A DNA stretch of 41,860 bases, from the NCBI RefSeq assembly GCF_014236655.1, contig NZ_JACMYG010000039.1, positions 1 through 41,860 of the forward strand, read 5' to 3'. Position 1 is the stretch's first letter, and the number at the start of each line of letters is the position of its first letter. The position numbers and the translations under genes are program-made. Of the stretch, positions 7,933-15,486 are shown one piece after another. The DNA comes from Pseudomonas kielensis (lineage in GTDB: Bacteria; Pseudomonadota; Gammaproteobacteria; Pseudomonadales; Pseudomonadaceae). The notes under the pieces are model-generated. The model saw only the letters and a program-made list of their open reading frames with translations, was not told the origin of the DNA and did no database searches.

Positions 7933-8934
7933 TCAGGCAGTCGCCTTGTCGTCCTTCTTAAGACTTGCAGGCGGCCAGTTGTCGAGGCGCATGCCGAGGG
8001 ACAGACCGCGGGAGGCCAGAACGTCCTTGATTTCAGTCAAGGATTTCTTGCCCAGGTTCGGAGTCTTCAACAGCTCTACTTCGGTACGCTGAATCAGGTC
8101 ACCGATGTAGTAGATGTTTTCCGCCTTAAGGCAGTTAGCCGAACGTACAGTCAGTTCCAGATCGTCAACCGGGCGAAGCAGGATCGGATCGATCTCGTCT
8201 TCTTGCTCGATTACCACTGGCTCGCTGTCGCCTTTGAGGTCCACGAACGCAGCCAACTGCTGTTGCAGGATGGTTGCAGCGCGACGGATAGCCTCTTCAG
8301 GGTCCAGAGTACCGTTGGTTTCCAGATCAATAACCAGCTTGTCCAGGTTAGTACGCTGCTCGACACGGGCGTTTTCCACCACGTATGCGATACGGCGAAC
8401 CGGGCTGAACGAAGAGTCAAGCTGCAAGCGACCAATGCTGCGGCTTTCGTCTTCATCGCTCTGACGCGAGTCGGCCGGTTCATAACCACGACCACGAGCT
8501 ACTACTAGCTTCATGTTCAGGGCGCCGTTAGACGCCAGGTTAGCGATTACGTGATCGGGATTAACGATCTCGACATCATGATCCAGCTGAATATCGGCAG
8601 CGGTAACCACCCCCGAACCCTTCTTCGACAAGGTCAGCGTAACTTCGTCACGGCCGTGCAGCTTGATAGCCAGACCTTTAAGGTTCAACAGGATTTCAAT
8701 TACGTCTTCCTGTACACCTTCGATGGCGCTGTACTCGTGGAGCACACCGTCAATCTCGGCCTCGACTACTGCACAGCCGGGCATTGAGGACAACAGGATG
8801 CGGCGCAGCGCGTTGCCCAGGGTGTGGCCAAAACCACGCTCGAGAGGCTCGAGAGTGATCTTGGCGCGGGTTGGACTGACAACCTGCACATCAATATGGC
8901 GGGGTGTCAGGAACTCATTTACCGAAATCTGCAT
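7933..8934 (-). CDS. rpoA: DNA-directed RNA polymerase subunit alpha
   Basis: The alpha subunit dimerises to nucleate RNA polymerase assembly and contacts UP elements and activators. It has 333 residues (E. coli 329). The N-terminal assembly domain spans about residues 1-235, with GFGHTLGNALRRILLSSMPG in the dimer interface. A linker follows, then the C-terminal domain with LTVRSANCLKAENI, which contains the DNA-contacting Arg equivalent to E. coli R265, and TPNLGKKSLTEIKDVL. It lies between rpsD (22-base gap) and rplQ, so its expression is tied to ribosomal protein supply. Confidence 0.99.
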   Translation of the reverse strand: MQISVNEFLTPRHIDVQVVSPTRAKITLEPLERGFGHTLGNALRRILLSSMPGCAVVEAEIDGVLHEYSAIEGVQEDVIEILLNLKGLAIKLHGRDEVTLTLSKKGSGVVTAADIQLDHDVEIVNPDHVIANLASNGALNMKLVVARGRGYEPADSRQSDEDESRSIGRLQLDSSFSPVRRIAYVVENARVEQRTNLDKLVIDLETNGTLDPEEAIRRAATILQQQLAAFVDLKGDSEPVVIEQEDEIDPILLRPVDDLELTVRSANCLKAENIYYIGDLIQRTEVELLKTPNLGKKSLTEIKDVLASRGLSLGMRLDNWPPASLKKDDKATA

Positions 8935-8956
8935 GGATGCACCTATTTTCTAGCCC

Positions 8957-9577
8957 TTACTTGGAGTAGAGCTCGACAATCAGGCTTTCGTTGATGTCGG
9001 CGGACAGATCACTGCGAGCTGGAACGTTCTTGAAAACGCCCGACTTCTTCTCAGTGTCTACTTCTACCCATTCTACGCGGCCACGTTGGGCACACAGATC
9101 GAGAGCTTGGACAATGCGAAGTTGGTTCTTTGCTTTCTCGCGAATCGCGACCACGTCACCAGCACGAACCTGGTACGACGGCACGTTTACGGTCTGACCG
9201 TTAACGCTGACGGATTTGTGCGATACCAGCTGACGGGATTCGGCACGAGTCGAACCAAAGCCCATACGGTATACAACGTTGTCCAGACGGCATTCGAGCA
9301 GTTGCAGCAGGTTTTCACCGGTTGCACCTTTCTTGCCAGCAGCTTCTTTGTAGTAGCCGCTGAACTGACGCTCGAGAACGCCGTAGATACGACGGACTTT
9401 CTGCTTTTCACGCAGTTGGGTGCCGTAGTCGGACTGGCGACCGCGGCGTTGGCCGTGGATACCAGGTGCTGCTTCAATGTTGCACTTCGATTCGATCGCG
9501 CGCACGCCGCTCTTCAGGAAGAGATCGGTGCCTTCGCGACGAGCGAGTTTGCATTTTGGACCAATGTAACGAGCCAT
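8957..9577 (-). CDS. rpsD: 30S ribosomal protein S4
   Basis: S4 is a primary 16S rRNA binder that starts 30S assembly, affects decoding accuracy and, in E. coli, represses translation of its own operon. It has 206 residues (E. coli 206). The start is MARYIGPKCKLARREGTD. The S4 RNA-binding fold falls at about residues 96-160 (LLQLLECRLDNVVYRMGFG...). The N-terminus lacks the four-cysteine zinc motif found in some S4 forms. It is the third gene of the alpha operon, 18 bases after rpsK. Confidence 0.99.
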   Translation of the reverse strand: MARYIGPKCKLARREGTDLFLKSGVRAIESKCNIEAAPGIHGQRRGRQSDYGTQLREKQKVRRIYGVLERQFSGYYKEAAGKKGATGENLLQLLECRLDNVVYRMGFGSTRAESRQLVSHKSVSVNGQTVNVPSYQVRAGDVVAIREKAKNQLRIVQALDLCAQRGRVEWVEVDTEKKSGVFKNVPARSDLSADINESLIVELYSK

Positions 9578-9595
9578 TCTTTACAATCTCCTGGA

Positions 9596-9985
9596 TTACA
9601 CGCGGCGCTTCTTCGGCGGACGGCACCCGTTGTGCGGGATTGGCGTCACGTCGGTGATGCTGGCGATCTTATAGCCACAGCCGTTCAAAGCACGGACAGC
9701 GGACTCACGACCTGGACCTGGACCCTTGACGTTAACGTCGAGGTTTTTCAGGCCATATTCCAGCGCAGCTTGACCAGCACGTTCAGCAGCTACTTGAGCA
9801 GCAAACGGGGTGGACTTGCGGGAACCGCGGAAACCCGAACCACCGGAGGTAGCCCAAGAAAGCGCGTTACCTTGACGGTCGGTGATGGTCACGATTGTGT
9901 TGTTAAAAGATGCATGGATGTGGGCGATGCCATCAACCACTGTCTTTTTAACTTTTTTACGAGGACGAGCAGCAGGTTTTGCCAT
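9596..9985 (-). CDS. rpsK: 30S ribosomal protein S11
   Basis: S11 forms part of the platform near the E site and Shine-Dalgarno helix. It has 129 residues, as in E. coli. Visible hallmarks are the basic N-terminus, HIHASFNNTIVTITD, GGSGFRGSRKSTPFAAQ and the conserved C-terminal HNGCRPPKKRRV. It is the second gene of the alpha operon, 30 bases after rpsM and 18 bases before rpsD. Confidence 0.99.
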   Translation of the reverse strand: MAKPAARPRKKVKKTVVDGIAHIHASFNNTIVTITDRQGNALSWATSGGSGFRGSRKSTPFAAQVAAERAGQAALEYGLKNLDVNVKGPGPGRESAVRALNGCGYKIASITDVTPIPHNGCRPPKKRRV

Positions 9986-10015
9986 GATAATTTTCCTGTC
10001 GATTCGCTGGGGCGA

Positions 10016-10372
10016 TTACTTGCGGATCGGCTTACGCGGACCTTTACGGGTACGCGCGTTGGTCTTGGTACGCTGACCGCGTACTGGCAGACCACGACGA
10101 TGACGCAGACCGCGATAGCAACCGAGGTCCATCAAGCGCTTGATTTTCATGTTGATTTCGCGACGCAGATCACCTTCAGTGGTGAACTTCGCCACTTCGC
10201 CACGCAGCTGTTCAATTTGCTCGTCGCTCAGATCTTTGATCTTTGCTGCTGGGTTTACCCCAGTCACTGCACAGATCTTCTGTGCAGTAGTGCGACCAAC
10301 ACCATAGATGTAGGTCAGCGAGATAACAGTATGCTTGTTATCTGGAATGTTGACGCCTGCAATACGGGCCAT
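10016..10372 (-). CDS. rpsM: 30S ribosomal protein S13
   Basis: S13 sits in the 30S head and forms the B1 bridges with L5 and 23S rRNA. It has 118 residues (E. coli 118), starts MARIAGVNIPDNKHTVISL and ends in the basic tail RTKTNARTRKGPRKPIRK that reaches toward the P site. It is the first gene of the alpha operon. The promoter at 10432-10460 leaves a leader of roughly 50 bases, where S4 feedback would act if the E. coli mechanism is kept. Confidence 0.99.
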   Translation of the reverse strand: MARIAGVNIPDNKHTVISLTYIYGVGRTTAQKICAVTGVNPAAKIKDLSDEQIEQLRGEVAKFTTEGDLRREINMKIKRLMDLGCYRGLRHRRGLPVRGQRTKTNARTRKGPRKPIRK

Positions 10373-10431
10373 TCAGTGGGACTCCAATTGACAGCTACCT
10401 ACGCCCCGGAAGCCAAGAAATAGGGCGCGAG

Positions 10432-10460
10432 ATAATATCGCTGTAATAACAAATAATCAA
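10432..10460 (-). promoter_or_regulatory. Alpha operon promoter: TTGATT-N17-TATTAT
   Basis: On the minus strand the -35 is TTGATT (10455-10460) and the -10 is TATTAT (10432-10437), with exactly 17 bases between. Transcription would start near 10425, giving an rpsM leader of about 50 bases that contains a small CGCCC/GGGCG stem. The -35 directly abuts the 3' arm of the hairpin after rpmJ. Confidence 0.7.
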
Positions 10461-10484
10461 CCCGGCAGCGCACTAGCTGCCGGG
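10461..10484 (-). terminator. Hairpin ending the spc operon after rpmJ
   Basis: A 9-bp perfect GC-rich stem (10461-10469 with 10476-10484, 6-base loop) is followed on the minus strand by TTGATTATTTGTTATT. This tail is T-rich but interrupted, so termination may be partial. It separates rpmJ from rpsM, which is the spc/alpha boundary in E. coli. Confidence 0.65.
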
Positions 10485-10502
10485 CTTGAAGCACAATCAC
10501 AC

Positions 10503-10619
10503 TCAGCCTTGGCGCTGTTTGTGACGCGGTTCCGCGCTGCAAATTACTCGAACAACACCTTCGCGGCGAATAATCTTGCAGTTACGGCACAGCTTTTTCA
10601 CCGATGCACGAACTTTCAT
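10503..10619 (-). CDS. rpmJ: 50S ribosomal protein L36 (zinc-binding form)
   Basis: This 38-residue protein starts [20 protein letters not shown] and ends RHKQRQG. It helps organise 23S rRNA late in 50S assembly. The zinc ligands C11, C14, C27 and H33 are all present, so this is the zinc-dependent (C+) type. Pseudomonads can carry a zinc-free paralogue elsewhere under Zur control. It begins 24 bases after secY as the last gene of the spc group. Confidence 0.97.
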
Positions 10620-10643
10620 CACCAACTCCTCGAACCTTATGGG

Positions 10644-11972
10644 TCAGCGCAGCATGCCGCTGCCGTAACCCTTCAGGTTGGCTTTCTTCATCAGGGATTC
10701 GTACTGGTGCGAAACGAGGTGCGATTGTACTTGGGACATGAAGTCCATCACAACCACGACGACGATCAGCAACGAGGTCCCGCCAAGGTAGAACGGAACG
10801 TTTGCCGCAACCACCAGGAACTGGGGCAACAGACACACGGCCGTCATATAGAGAGCACCGAACAGGGTCAAACGAGTCAGAACGCCATCAATGTAGCGCG
10901 CAGACTGCTCACCTGGACGGATGCCCGGAATAAAGGCACCGGACTTCTTCAGGTTTTCCGCTACGTCTTTCGGATTGAACATCAACGCCGTATAGAAGAA
11001 GCAGAAGAAAATAATCCCTGCACTAAACAGCAGAATATTCAACGGCTGACCAGGAGCGATCGACTGCGAGATGTCCTGCAGCCAGCCCAAACCTTCAGAC
11101 TGACCAAACCAGGTACCCAACGAAGCCGGGAACAGCAAGATGCTGCTCGCGAAAATAGCCGGAATAACACCGGCCATGTTCACCTTCAGCGGCAGGTGGC
11201 TGGTCTGCGCAGCAAAAACCTTGCGGCCCTGCTGACGCTTGGCGTAGTGAACAGCGATACGACGCTGACCACGCTCAATGAACACCACAAAACCGATAAT
11301 CGCTACTGCCAGCAAACCGATGGCAACCAGGGCGAAAATGTTGATATCACCCTGACGCGCAGACTCGAAAGACTGCCCGATCGCTCTCGGAAGACCGGCG
11401 ACGATACCTGCGAATATCAACATCGAGATACCGTTGCCAACACCACGCTCAGTAATCTGCTCACCCAGCCACATCATGAACATTGCGCCCGCCACAAACG
11501 TGGTTACCGCAACGAAATGGAAGCCAAAGTCACCAGTGAACGCAACGCCCTGCCCTGCCAGACCAATGGACATGCCAATGGCCTGGACGAGAGCGAGGAC
11601 GACAGTGCCGTAGCGGGTGTACTGAGCGATCTTGCGACGCCCAGCTTCACCTTCCTTCTTCAACTGCTCCAACTGCGGGCTGACGGCTGTCATCAGTTGC
11701 ATGATGATCGATGCCGAGATGTACGGCATGATCCCCAGTGCAAAGATGCTCATCCGCTCCAGCGCGCCGCCGGAAAACATGTTGAACAAGCTAAGAATGG
11801 TCCCCTCATTCTGTCGAAACAGGTCCGCGAGTCGGTCCGGGTTGATACCTGGAACCGGGATGTGTGCGCCTATTCGGTAGACGATAATCGCCAGGAACAG
11901 AAAACGCAGACGAGCCCAGAGTTCAGACATACCGCCTTTGCCGAGCGCAGAGAGAGCACCTTGCTTAGCCAT
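10644..11972 (-). CDS. secY: Preprotein translocase channel subunit SecY
   Basis: SecY is the inner-membrane pore of the Sec translocon; with SecE (encoded at 37375-37743) and SecG it exports or inserts nascent proteins. It has 442 residues (E. coli 443) with ten hydrophobic segments. Conserved stretches include RIGAHIPVPGINP before the plug, GIMPYISASIIMQL and the cytoplasmic loop GVLTRLTLFGA. The start codon directly follows the rplO stop, so translation is probably coupled. Its place in the spc operon ties export capacity to ribosome production. Confidence 0.99.
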   Translation of the reverse strand: MAKQGALSALGKGGMSELWARLRFLFLAIIVYRIGAHIPVPGINPDRLADLFRQNEGTILSLFNMFSGGALERMSIFALGIMPYISASIIMQLMTAVSPQLEQLKKEGEAGRRKIAQYTRYGTVVLALVQAIGMSIGLAGQGVAFTGDFGFHFVAVTTFVAGAMFMMWLGEQITERGVGNGISMLIFAGIVAGLPRAIGQSFESARQGDINIFALVAIGLLAVAIIGFVVFIERGQRRIAVHYAKRQQGRKVFAAQTSHLPLKVNMAGVIPAIFASSILLFPASLGTWFGQSEGLGWLQDISQSIAPGQPLNILLFSAGIIFFCFFYTALMFNPKDVAENLKKSGAFIPGIRPGEQSARYIDGVLTRLTLFGALYMTAVCLLPQFLVVAANVPFYLGGTSLLIVVVVVMDFMSQVQSHLVSHQYESLMKKANLKGYGSGMLR

Positions 11973-12410
11973 TTATTCCTCGAACTTGCCGCCAGCTGCT
12001 TCGATAGCCGCACGCGCACCTTTGGTGGCGCCGATTCCCTTGCCGATAGTGACAGCGCGAGTCACTTCACCGGACAGCATGATTTTCACACGCTGTACGT
12101 TGACGTTGATCACGTTGGCATCTTTCAGGGACTGCACAGTGACGATGTCGCCTTCCACTTTAGCCAGCTCGGACAGACGCACTTCTGCGCGATCCATGGC
12201 CTTCAGGGAAACGAAACCGAACTTAGGCAGGCGACGATGCAGCGGCTGTTGACCGCCTTCAAAGCCTGGAGCAATGGTGCCACCGGAGCGGGAGGTTTGA
12301 CCTTTGTGGCCACGGCCACCAGTCTTACCCAAACCGCTACCGATACCACGGCCCGGACGATGCTTTTCGCGACGGGAACCCGGCGCTGGACTCAGATCAT
12401 TGAGTTTCAT
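11973..12410 (-). CDS. rplO: 50S ribosomal protein L15
   Basis: L15 joins late in 50S assembly and threads a glycine-rich tail through 23S rRNA. It has 145 residues (E. coli 144). It starts MKLNDLSPAPGSRREKHRPG and shows the Gly/Arg-rich segment GRGIGSGLGKTGGRGHKGQ. The spc order rpsE-rpmD-rplO-secY is kept, with 3 bases to rpmD and none to secY. Confidence 0.99.
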   Translation of the reverse strand: MKLNDLSPAPGSRREKHRPGRGIGSGLGKTGGRGHKGQTSRSGGTIAPGFEGGQQPLHRRLPKFGFVSLKAMDRAEVRLSELAKVEGDIVTVQSLKDANVINVNVQRVKIMLSGEVTRAVTIGKGIGATKGARAAIEAAGGKFEE

Positions 12411-12413
12411 CGA

Positions 12414-12590
12414 TTAACCCTCGACACGCAGCATGTAGTAAGCCTTGTTGATCATCCCGCGATTCTCGGGAGTATCCAGTACTTCTACAGTGTGACCGAT
12501 GCGACGCAGACCCAGACCCTTAACGCACAGTTTGTGGTTAGGGATGCGGCCGGTCATGCTTTTGATCAGCGTTACTTTAACGGTAGCCAT
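12414..12590 (-). CDS. rpmD: 50S ribosomal protein L30
   Basis: This 58-residue protein (E. coli 59) starts MATVKVTLIKSMTGRIPNHK and contains the family signature GLGLRRIGHTVEVLDTPENRGMINK (shown in part: GLGLRRIGHTVEV). It lies between rpsE (2-base gap) and rplO (3-base gap), as expected for spc. It binds near helix 38 of 23S rRNA. Confidence 0.97.
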   Translation of the reverse strand: MATVKVTLIKSMTGRIPNHKLCVKGLGLRRIGHTVEVLDTPENRGMINKAYYMLRVEG

Positions 12591-12592
12591 GA

Positions 12593-13093
12593 TCAGAAGA
12601 TCTCCTTGACGCTTTTGCCACGCTTGGCGGCAATGGATTCAGGAGATTGCATAGCTTTCAAACCTTTGAAAGTGGCGTGAACCACGTTTACCGGGTTAGT
12701 CGAGCCGTAGCACTTGGCCAGAACGTTCTGAACGCCAGCAACCTCGAGGACAGCACGCATAGCGCCGCCAGCGATGATACCGGTACCTTCAGAAGCAGGC
12801 TGCATGTACACCTTGGAAGCGCCATGGGCGGATTTCATTGCGTACTGCAGAGTGGTGCCGTTCAGGTCCACTTGGATCATGTTGCGACGAGCAGCTTCCA
12901 TTGCCTTCTGGATTGCAGCAGGCACTTCACGCGACTTGCCACGGCCGAAGCCAACACGGCCCTTACCATCACCAACCACGGTCAACGCGGTGAAGGTGAA
13001 GATACGGCCGCCTTTAACGGTTTTGGCTACGCGGTTAACTTGAACCAGCTTCTCGATGTAGCCTTCGTCGCGCTTTTGGTCGTTATTTGACAT
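12593..13093 (-). CDS. rpsE: 30S ribosomal protein S5
   Basis: S5 acts at the mRNA entry channel and in decoding accuracy. It has 166 residues (E. coli 167). The double-stranded-RNA-binding-like N-terminal domain contains VNRVAKTVKGGRIFTF; this loop is where spectinomycin-resistance changes occur, and it reads as wild type here. GKGRVGFGRGKSREVPAAI follows. It lies 3 bases after rplR in the spc operon. Confidence 0.99.
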   Translation of the reverse strand: MSNNDQKRDEGYIEKLVQVNRVAKTVKGGRIFTFTALTVVGDGKGRVGFGRGKSREVPAAIQKAMEAARRNMIQVDLNGTTLQYAMKSAHGASKVYMQPASEGTGIIAGGAMRAVLEVAGVQNVLAKCYGSTNPVNVVHATFKGLKAMQSPESIAAKRGKSVKEIF

Positions 13094-13096
13094 AAC

Positions 13097-13447
13097 TTAG
13101 AACTCCAGCCCAGCTTCACGAGCAGCATCAGCCAGCGCTTTAACGCGGCCGTGGTACTTGAAGCCAGAGCGGTCGAAAGCCACTTGCGAGACGCCAGCGG
13201 CCTTAGCACGCGTAGCGACCAGCTGGCCAACCTTTGTGGCCGCGTCAATGTTGCCAGTGGCACCATCACGCAGTTCTTTGTCCAAAGTCGAGGCAGATGC
13301 CAGAACTTTGTTGCCGTCGGCCGAAATGACCTGGGCGTAGATGTGCTGCGAAGAGCGGAACACGCAGAGACGCACGACTTCGAGTTCGTGCATTTTCAGG
13401 CGTGCTTTGCGAGCGCGACGCAGTCGAGTAACTTTTTTGTCGGTCAT
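13097..13447 (-). CDS. rplR: 50S ribosomal protein L18
   Basis: L18 brings 5S rRNA, with L5, into the central protuberance. It has 116 residues (E. coli 117), with the Arg/Lys-rich N-terminus (KKVTRLRRARKARLKM) that contacts 5S rRNA and the C-terminal FDRSGFKYHGRVKALADAAR motif. It lies between rplF (10-base gap) and rpsE (3-base gap). Confidence 0.99.
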   Translation of the reverse strand: MTDKKVTRLRRARKARLKMHELEVVRLCVFRSSQHIYAQVISADGNKVLASASTLDKELRDGATGNIDAATKVGQLVATRAKAAGVSQVAFDRSGFKYHGRVKALADAAREAGLEF

Positions 13448-13457
13448 TTGCTATGCC

Positions 13458-13991
13458 CTACTTCTTCTTGGCTTCTTTACGACGGACGACTTCGTCCGCG
13501 TAGCGCACACCTTTGCCTTTGTACGGCTCTGGTGGACGGAAGTCGCGGATCTCGGCGGCCACTTGACCTACCAGCTGCTTGTCGATGCCCTTGATCAGGA
13601 TATCGGTCTGGCTAGGAGTCTCAGCGGTGATGCCTTCCGGCAGTTCGTAATCCACTGGGTGCGAGAAGCCGAGAGCCAGGTTCAGCACTGTGCCTTTTGC
13701 TTGCGCTTTGTAACCAACACCGACCAGCTGGAGCTTGCGCTCGAAGCCTTGGCTTACGCCTTGGACCATGTTGTTTACCAACGCACGAGTGGTACCAGCC
13801 ATTGCGCGAGTCTGTTGATCGCCATTGCGAGCAGCAAAACGCAGCTCACCGGCTTCTTCAACGATCTCAACGGACGAATGGATGTTCAGTTCAAGAGTAC
13901 CCTTGGCACCCTTCACCGAAAGCTGTTGGCCTGCGAATTTTACTTCGACACCGGCTGGCAGCTTAACGGGGTTCTTAGCGACGCGAGACAT
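13458..13991 (-). CDS. rplF: 50S ribosomal protein L6
   Basis: L6 lies near the factor-binding site and sarcin-ricin loop and is important for EF-G and EF-Tu function. It has 177 residues, as in E. coli. It starts MSRVAKNPVKLPAGVEV and carries the conserved C-terminal PEPYKGKGVRYADEVVRRKE. It follows rpsH by 12 bases. Confidence 0.99.
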   Translation of the reverse strand: MSRVAKNPVKLPAGVEVKFAGQQLSVKGAKGTLELNIHSSVEIVEEAGELRFAARNGDQQTRAMAGTTRALVNNMVQGVSQGFERKLQLVGVGYKAQAKGTVLNLALGFSHPVDYELPEGITAETPSQTDILIKGIDKQLVGQVAAEIRDFRPPEPYKGKGVRYADEVVRRKEAKKK

Positions 13992-14003
13992 GCTTATCCC
14001 CCC

Positions 14004-14396
14004 TTAGAACACAGTGCAAAGAACTTCGCCGCCGACACCGGCAGCGCGCGCAGCACGATCCGTCATCACACCTTTGTTGGTGGAGACGATAGACACACCG
14101 AGACCGCCACGAACTTTTGGCAGATCATCGACGGACTTGTACTGACGCAGGCCTGGACGGCTAACGCGCTTCACTTCTTCGATGACCGGACGGCCTTCGA
14201 AATATTTCAGCTCGATAGACAGCAGTGGTTTGATTTCGCTGCTGATCTGATAACCCGCGATGTAACCTTCGTCCTTCAGGACTTTAGCTACAGCCACCTT
14301 CAACGTGGAAGACGGCATGCTTACGACGGACTTTTCAGCCATCTGGGCATTACGGATTCGAGTTAGCATGTCCGCTAACGGGTCCTGCATACTCAT
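14004..14396 (-). CDS. rpsH: 30S ribosomal protein S8
   Basis: S8 binds the central domain of 16S rRNA and in E. coli represses the spc operon by binding its mRNA. It has 130 residues (E. coli 130), starts MSMQDPLADMLTRIRNAQ and ends GLGVSIVSTNKGVMTDRAAR...GGEVLCTVF. AGGAG lies about 10 bases before the ATG. Unusually, 209 bases separate it from rpsN upstream; this gap holds several hairpins and a promoter-like sequence, so rpsH may head its own transcription unit. Confidence 0.99.
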   Translation of the reverse strand: MSMQDPLADMLTRIRNAQMAEKSVVSMPSSTLKVAVAKVLKDEGYIAGYQISSEIKPLLSIELKYFEGRPVIEEVKRVSRPGLRQYKSVDDLPKVRGGLGVSIVSTNKGVMTDRAARAAGVGGEVLCTVF

Positions 14397-14466
14397 GGGC
14401 TAGACGCTCCTAATACAGAAAAATTAGCCTTGCGGCTACTACGTGTCGCCGAGAATCTCCGAGCAT

Positions 14467-14490
14467 AAAAAACACGGGCTCAGGCGAGCC
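14467..14490 (-). terminator. Weak terminator-like hairpin ahead of rpsH
   Basis: A 5-bp stem (14477-14481 with 14486-14490) is followed on the minus strand by CGTG and then TTTTTT (14467-14472). It lies right at the predicted start of a transcript from the 14495-14523 promoter, so it may be functional only for readthrough RNA from rpsN. A second small stem with a GCAA tetraloop and T5 tail lies at 14420-14438. Confidence 0.4.
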
Positions 14491-14494
14491 GGAT

Positions 14495-14523
14495 ATTCTA
14501 GACACACTCCGGAAATGAAACAA
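14495..14523 (-). promoter_or_regulatory. Promoter-like sequence inside spc: TTGTTT-N17-TAGAAT
   Basis: On the minus strand TTGTTT (14518-14523) and TAGAAT (14495-14500) are separated by exactly 17 bases. The same -10 hexamer is used by the S10 and tRNA promoters here. The predicted start near 14488 gives rpsH a leader of about 90 bases. The -35 overlaps the 3' end of the 14521-14540 hairpin. This would split the spc group into rplN-rplX-rplE-rpsN and rpsH-to-rpmJ units. Confidence 0.55.
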
Positions 14524-14540
14524 GCCCCAAAAGGGGCTTG
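14521..14540 (-). terminator. Hairpin 2 in the rpsN-rpsH gap
   Basis: A perfect 8-bp stem CAAGCCCC / GGGGCTTG with a 4-base loop is followed on the minus strand by TTTCATTTCC. The shape fits a Rho-independent terminator with an imperfect T-run. It lies 65 bases past the rpsN stop. Confidence 0.5.
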
Positions 14541-14559
14541 ATTCAGATTCAAGGCCACC

Positions 14560-14589
14560 GATGGTCGGGATCATGCGATCCCGACCATC
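14560..14589. repeat. Perfect 13-bp stem-loop just after rpsN
   Basis: Arms 14560-14572 and 14577-14589 are exact reverse complements around a 4-base loop. The stem lies 16 bases downstream of the rpsN stop codon. There is no T-run, so it looks more like an RNA-stabilising or processing hairpin than a terminator. Confidence 0.6.
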
Positions 14590-14605
14590 GAGACTTTGAC
14601 AGCAC

Positions 14606-14911
14606 TTACCAGCTGGCTTTAACCAGACCTGGTACGTCACCACGCATTGCAGCTTCACGCAGCTTGTTACGGCCAAGGCCGAACTTGCGGTAAACGCCGT
14701 GCGGACGACCAGTCAGGCGGCAGCGGTTACGCATGCGCGCAGCGCTTGCATCACGTGGCTGCTTCTGCAGAGCTACGGTAGCTTCCCAACGCGCTTCTGG
14801 ACTTGCGTTCAGATCAACGATGATAGCTTTCAGCGCTGCACGCTTGGTGGCGTACTTGGCAACGGTGAGCTGACGCTTCAGCTCACGGTTTTTCATGCTC
14901 TTCTTGGCCAT
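14606..14911 (-). CDS. rpsN: 30S ribosomal protein S14 (zinc-independent form)
   Basis: S14 binds the 3' (head) domain of 16S rRNA. The start is ATG at 14911 (MAKKSMKNRELKRQ); the ORF runs 22 codons further upstream into rplE but those residues are not S14-like. With 101 residues and no CxxC pairs this is the long, zinc-free type typical of gammaproteobacteria. The C-terminal RNRCRLTGRPHGVYRKFGLGR is conserved (shown in part: RLTGRPHGVYRKFGLGR). It follows rplE by 13 bases. Confidence 0.99.
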   Translation of the reverse strand: MAKKSMKNRELKRQLTVAKYATKRAALKAIIVDLNASPEARWEATVALQKQPRDASAARMRNRCRLTGRPHGVYRKFGLGRNKLREAAMRGDVPGLVKASW

Positions 14912-14924
14912 TTTCCTACTCCAA

Positions 14925-15464
14925 TCAGTTGCGGAACGGGAATTTGAAAGCACGCAGCAGAGCGCGGCCTTCATCATCGTTCTTGGCAGTGGTGGTCAGG
15001 GTAATGTCCAGACCGCGGAGAGCGTCGATCTTGTCGTAATCGATTTCCGGGAAAATGATCTGCTCTTTCACGCCCATGCTGTAGTTACCACGACCATCGA
15101 AGGACTTGGCATTCAGGCCGCGGAAGTCGCGAACCCGAGGCAGGGAGATCGACAGCAGACGATCCAGGAACTCGTACATACGCTCACGGCGCAGAGTCAC
15201 TTTGACGCCGATCGGCCAACCTTCACGGACTTTAAAGCCAGCGATGGATTTCCGAGCGTAAGTCACAACGACTTTTTGACCGGTGATCTTTTCCAGGTCA
15301 GCAACAGCGTGCTCGATGACTTTTTTGTCGCCGATCGCTTCGCCCAGACCCATGTTCAGGGTGATTTTGGTAACGCGCGGAACTTCCATCACGTTCGAAA
15401 GCTTAAGTTCTTCCTTAAGTTTCGGAGCGATTTCCTTCCGGTAAATCTCTTTTAGTCGTGCCAT
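14925..15464 (-). CDS. rplE: 50S ribosomal protein L5
   Basis: L5 binds 5S rRNA and contacts P-site tRNA and S13. It has 179 residues, as in E. coli. Conserved stretches are VPRVTKITLNMGLGEA, AGFKVREGWPIGVKVTLR and the C-terminal DALRGLDITLTTTAKNDDEG. In E. coli the S8 operator lies around the rplX-rplE junction; here that gap is 22 bases. Confidence 0.99.
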   Translation of the reverse strand: MARLKEIYRKEIAPKLKEELKLSNVMEVPRVTKITLNMGLGEAIGDKKVIEHAVADLEKITGQKVVVTYARKSIAGFKVREGWPIGVKVTLRRERMYEFLDRLLSISLPRVRDFRGLNAKSFDGRGNYSMGVKEQIIFPEIDYDKIDALRGLDITLTTTAKNDDEGRALLRAFKFPFRN

Positions 15465-15486
15465 GGTCTTATCTACCTAGCAGTGT

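Noticed and set aside
9086..12680. Plus-strand frames of 445 and 723 codons across rpsD-rpsM and rpmJ-rpsE
   Set aside because: They run across several real minus-strand ribosomal genes and their ribosome sites, and the proteins resemble no family.
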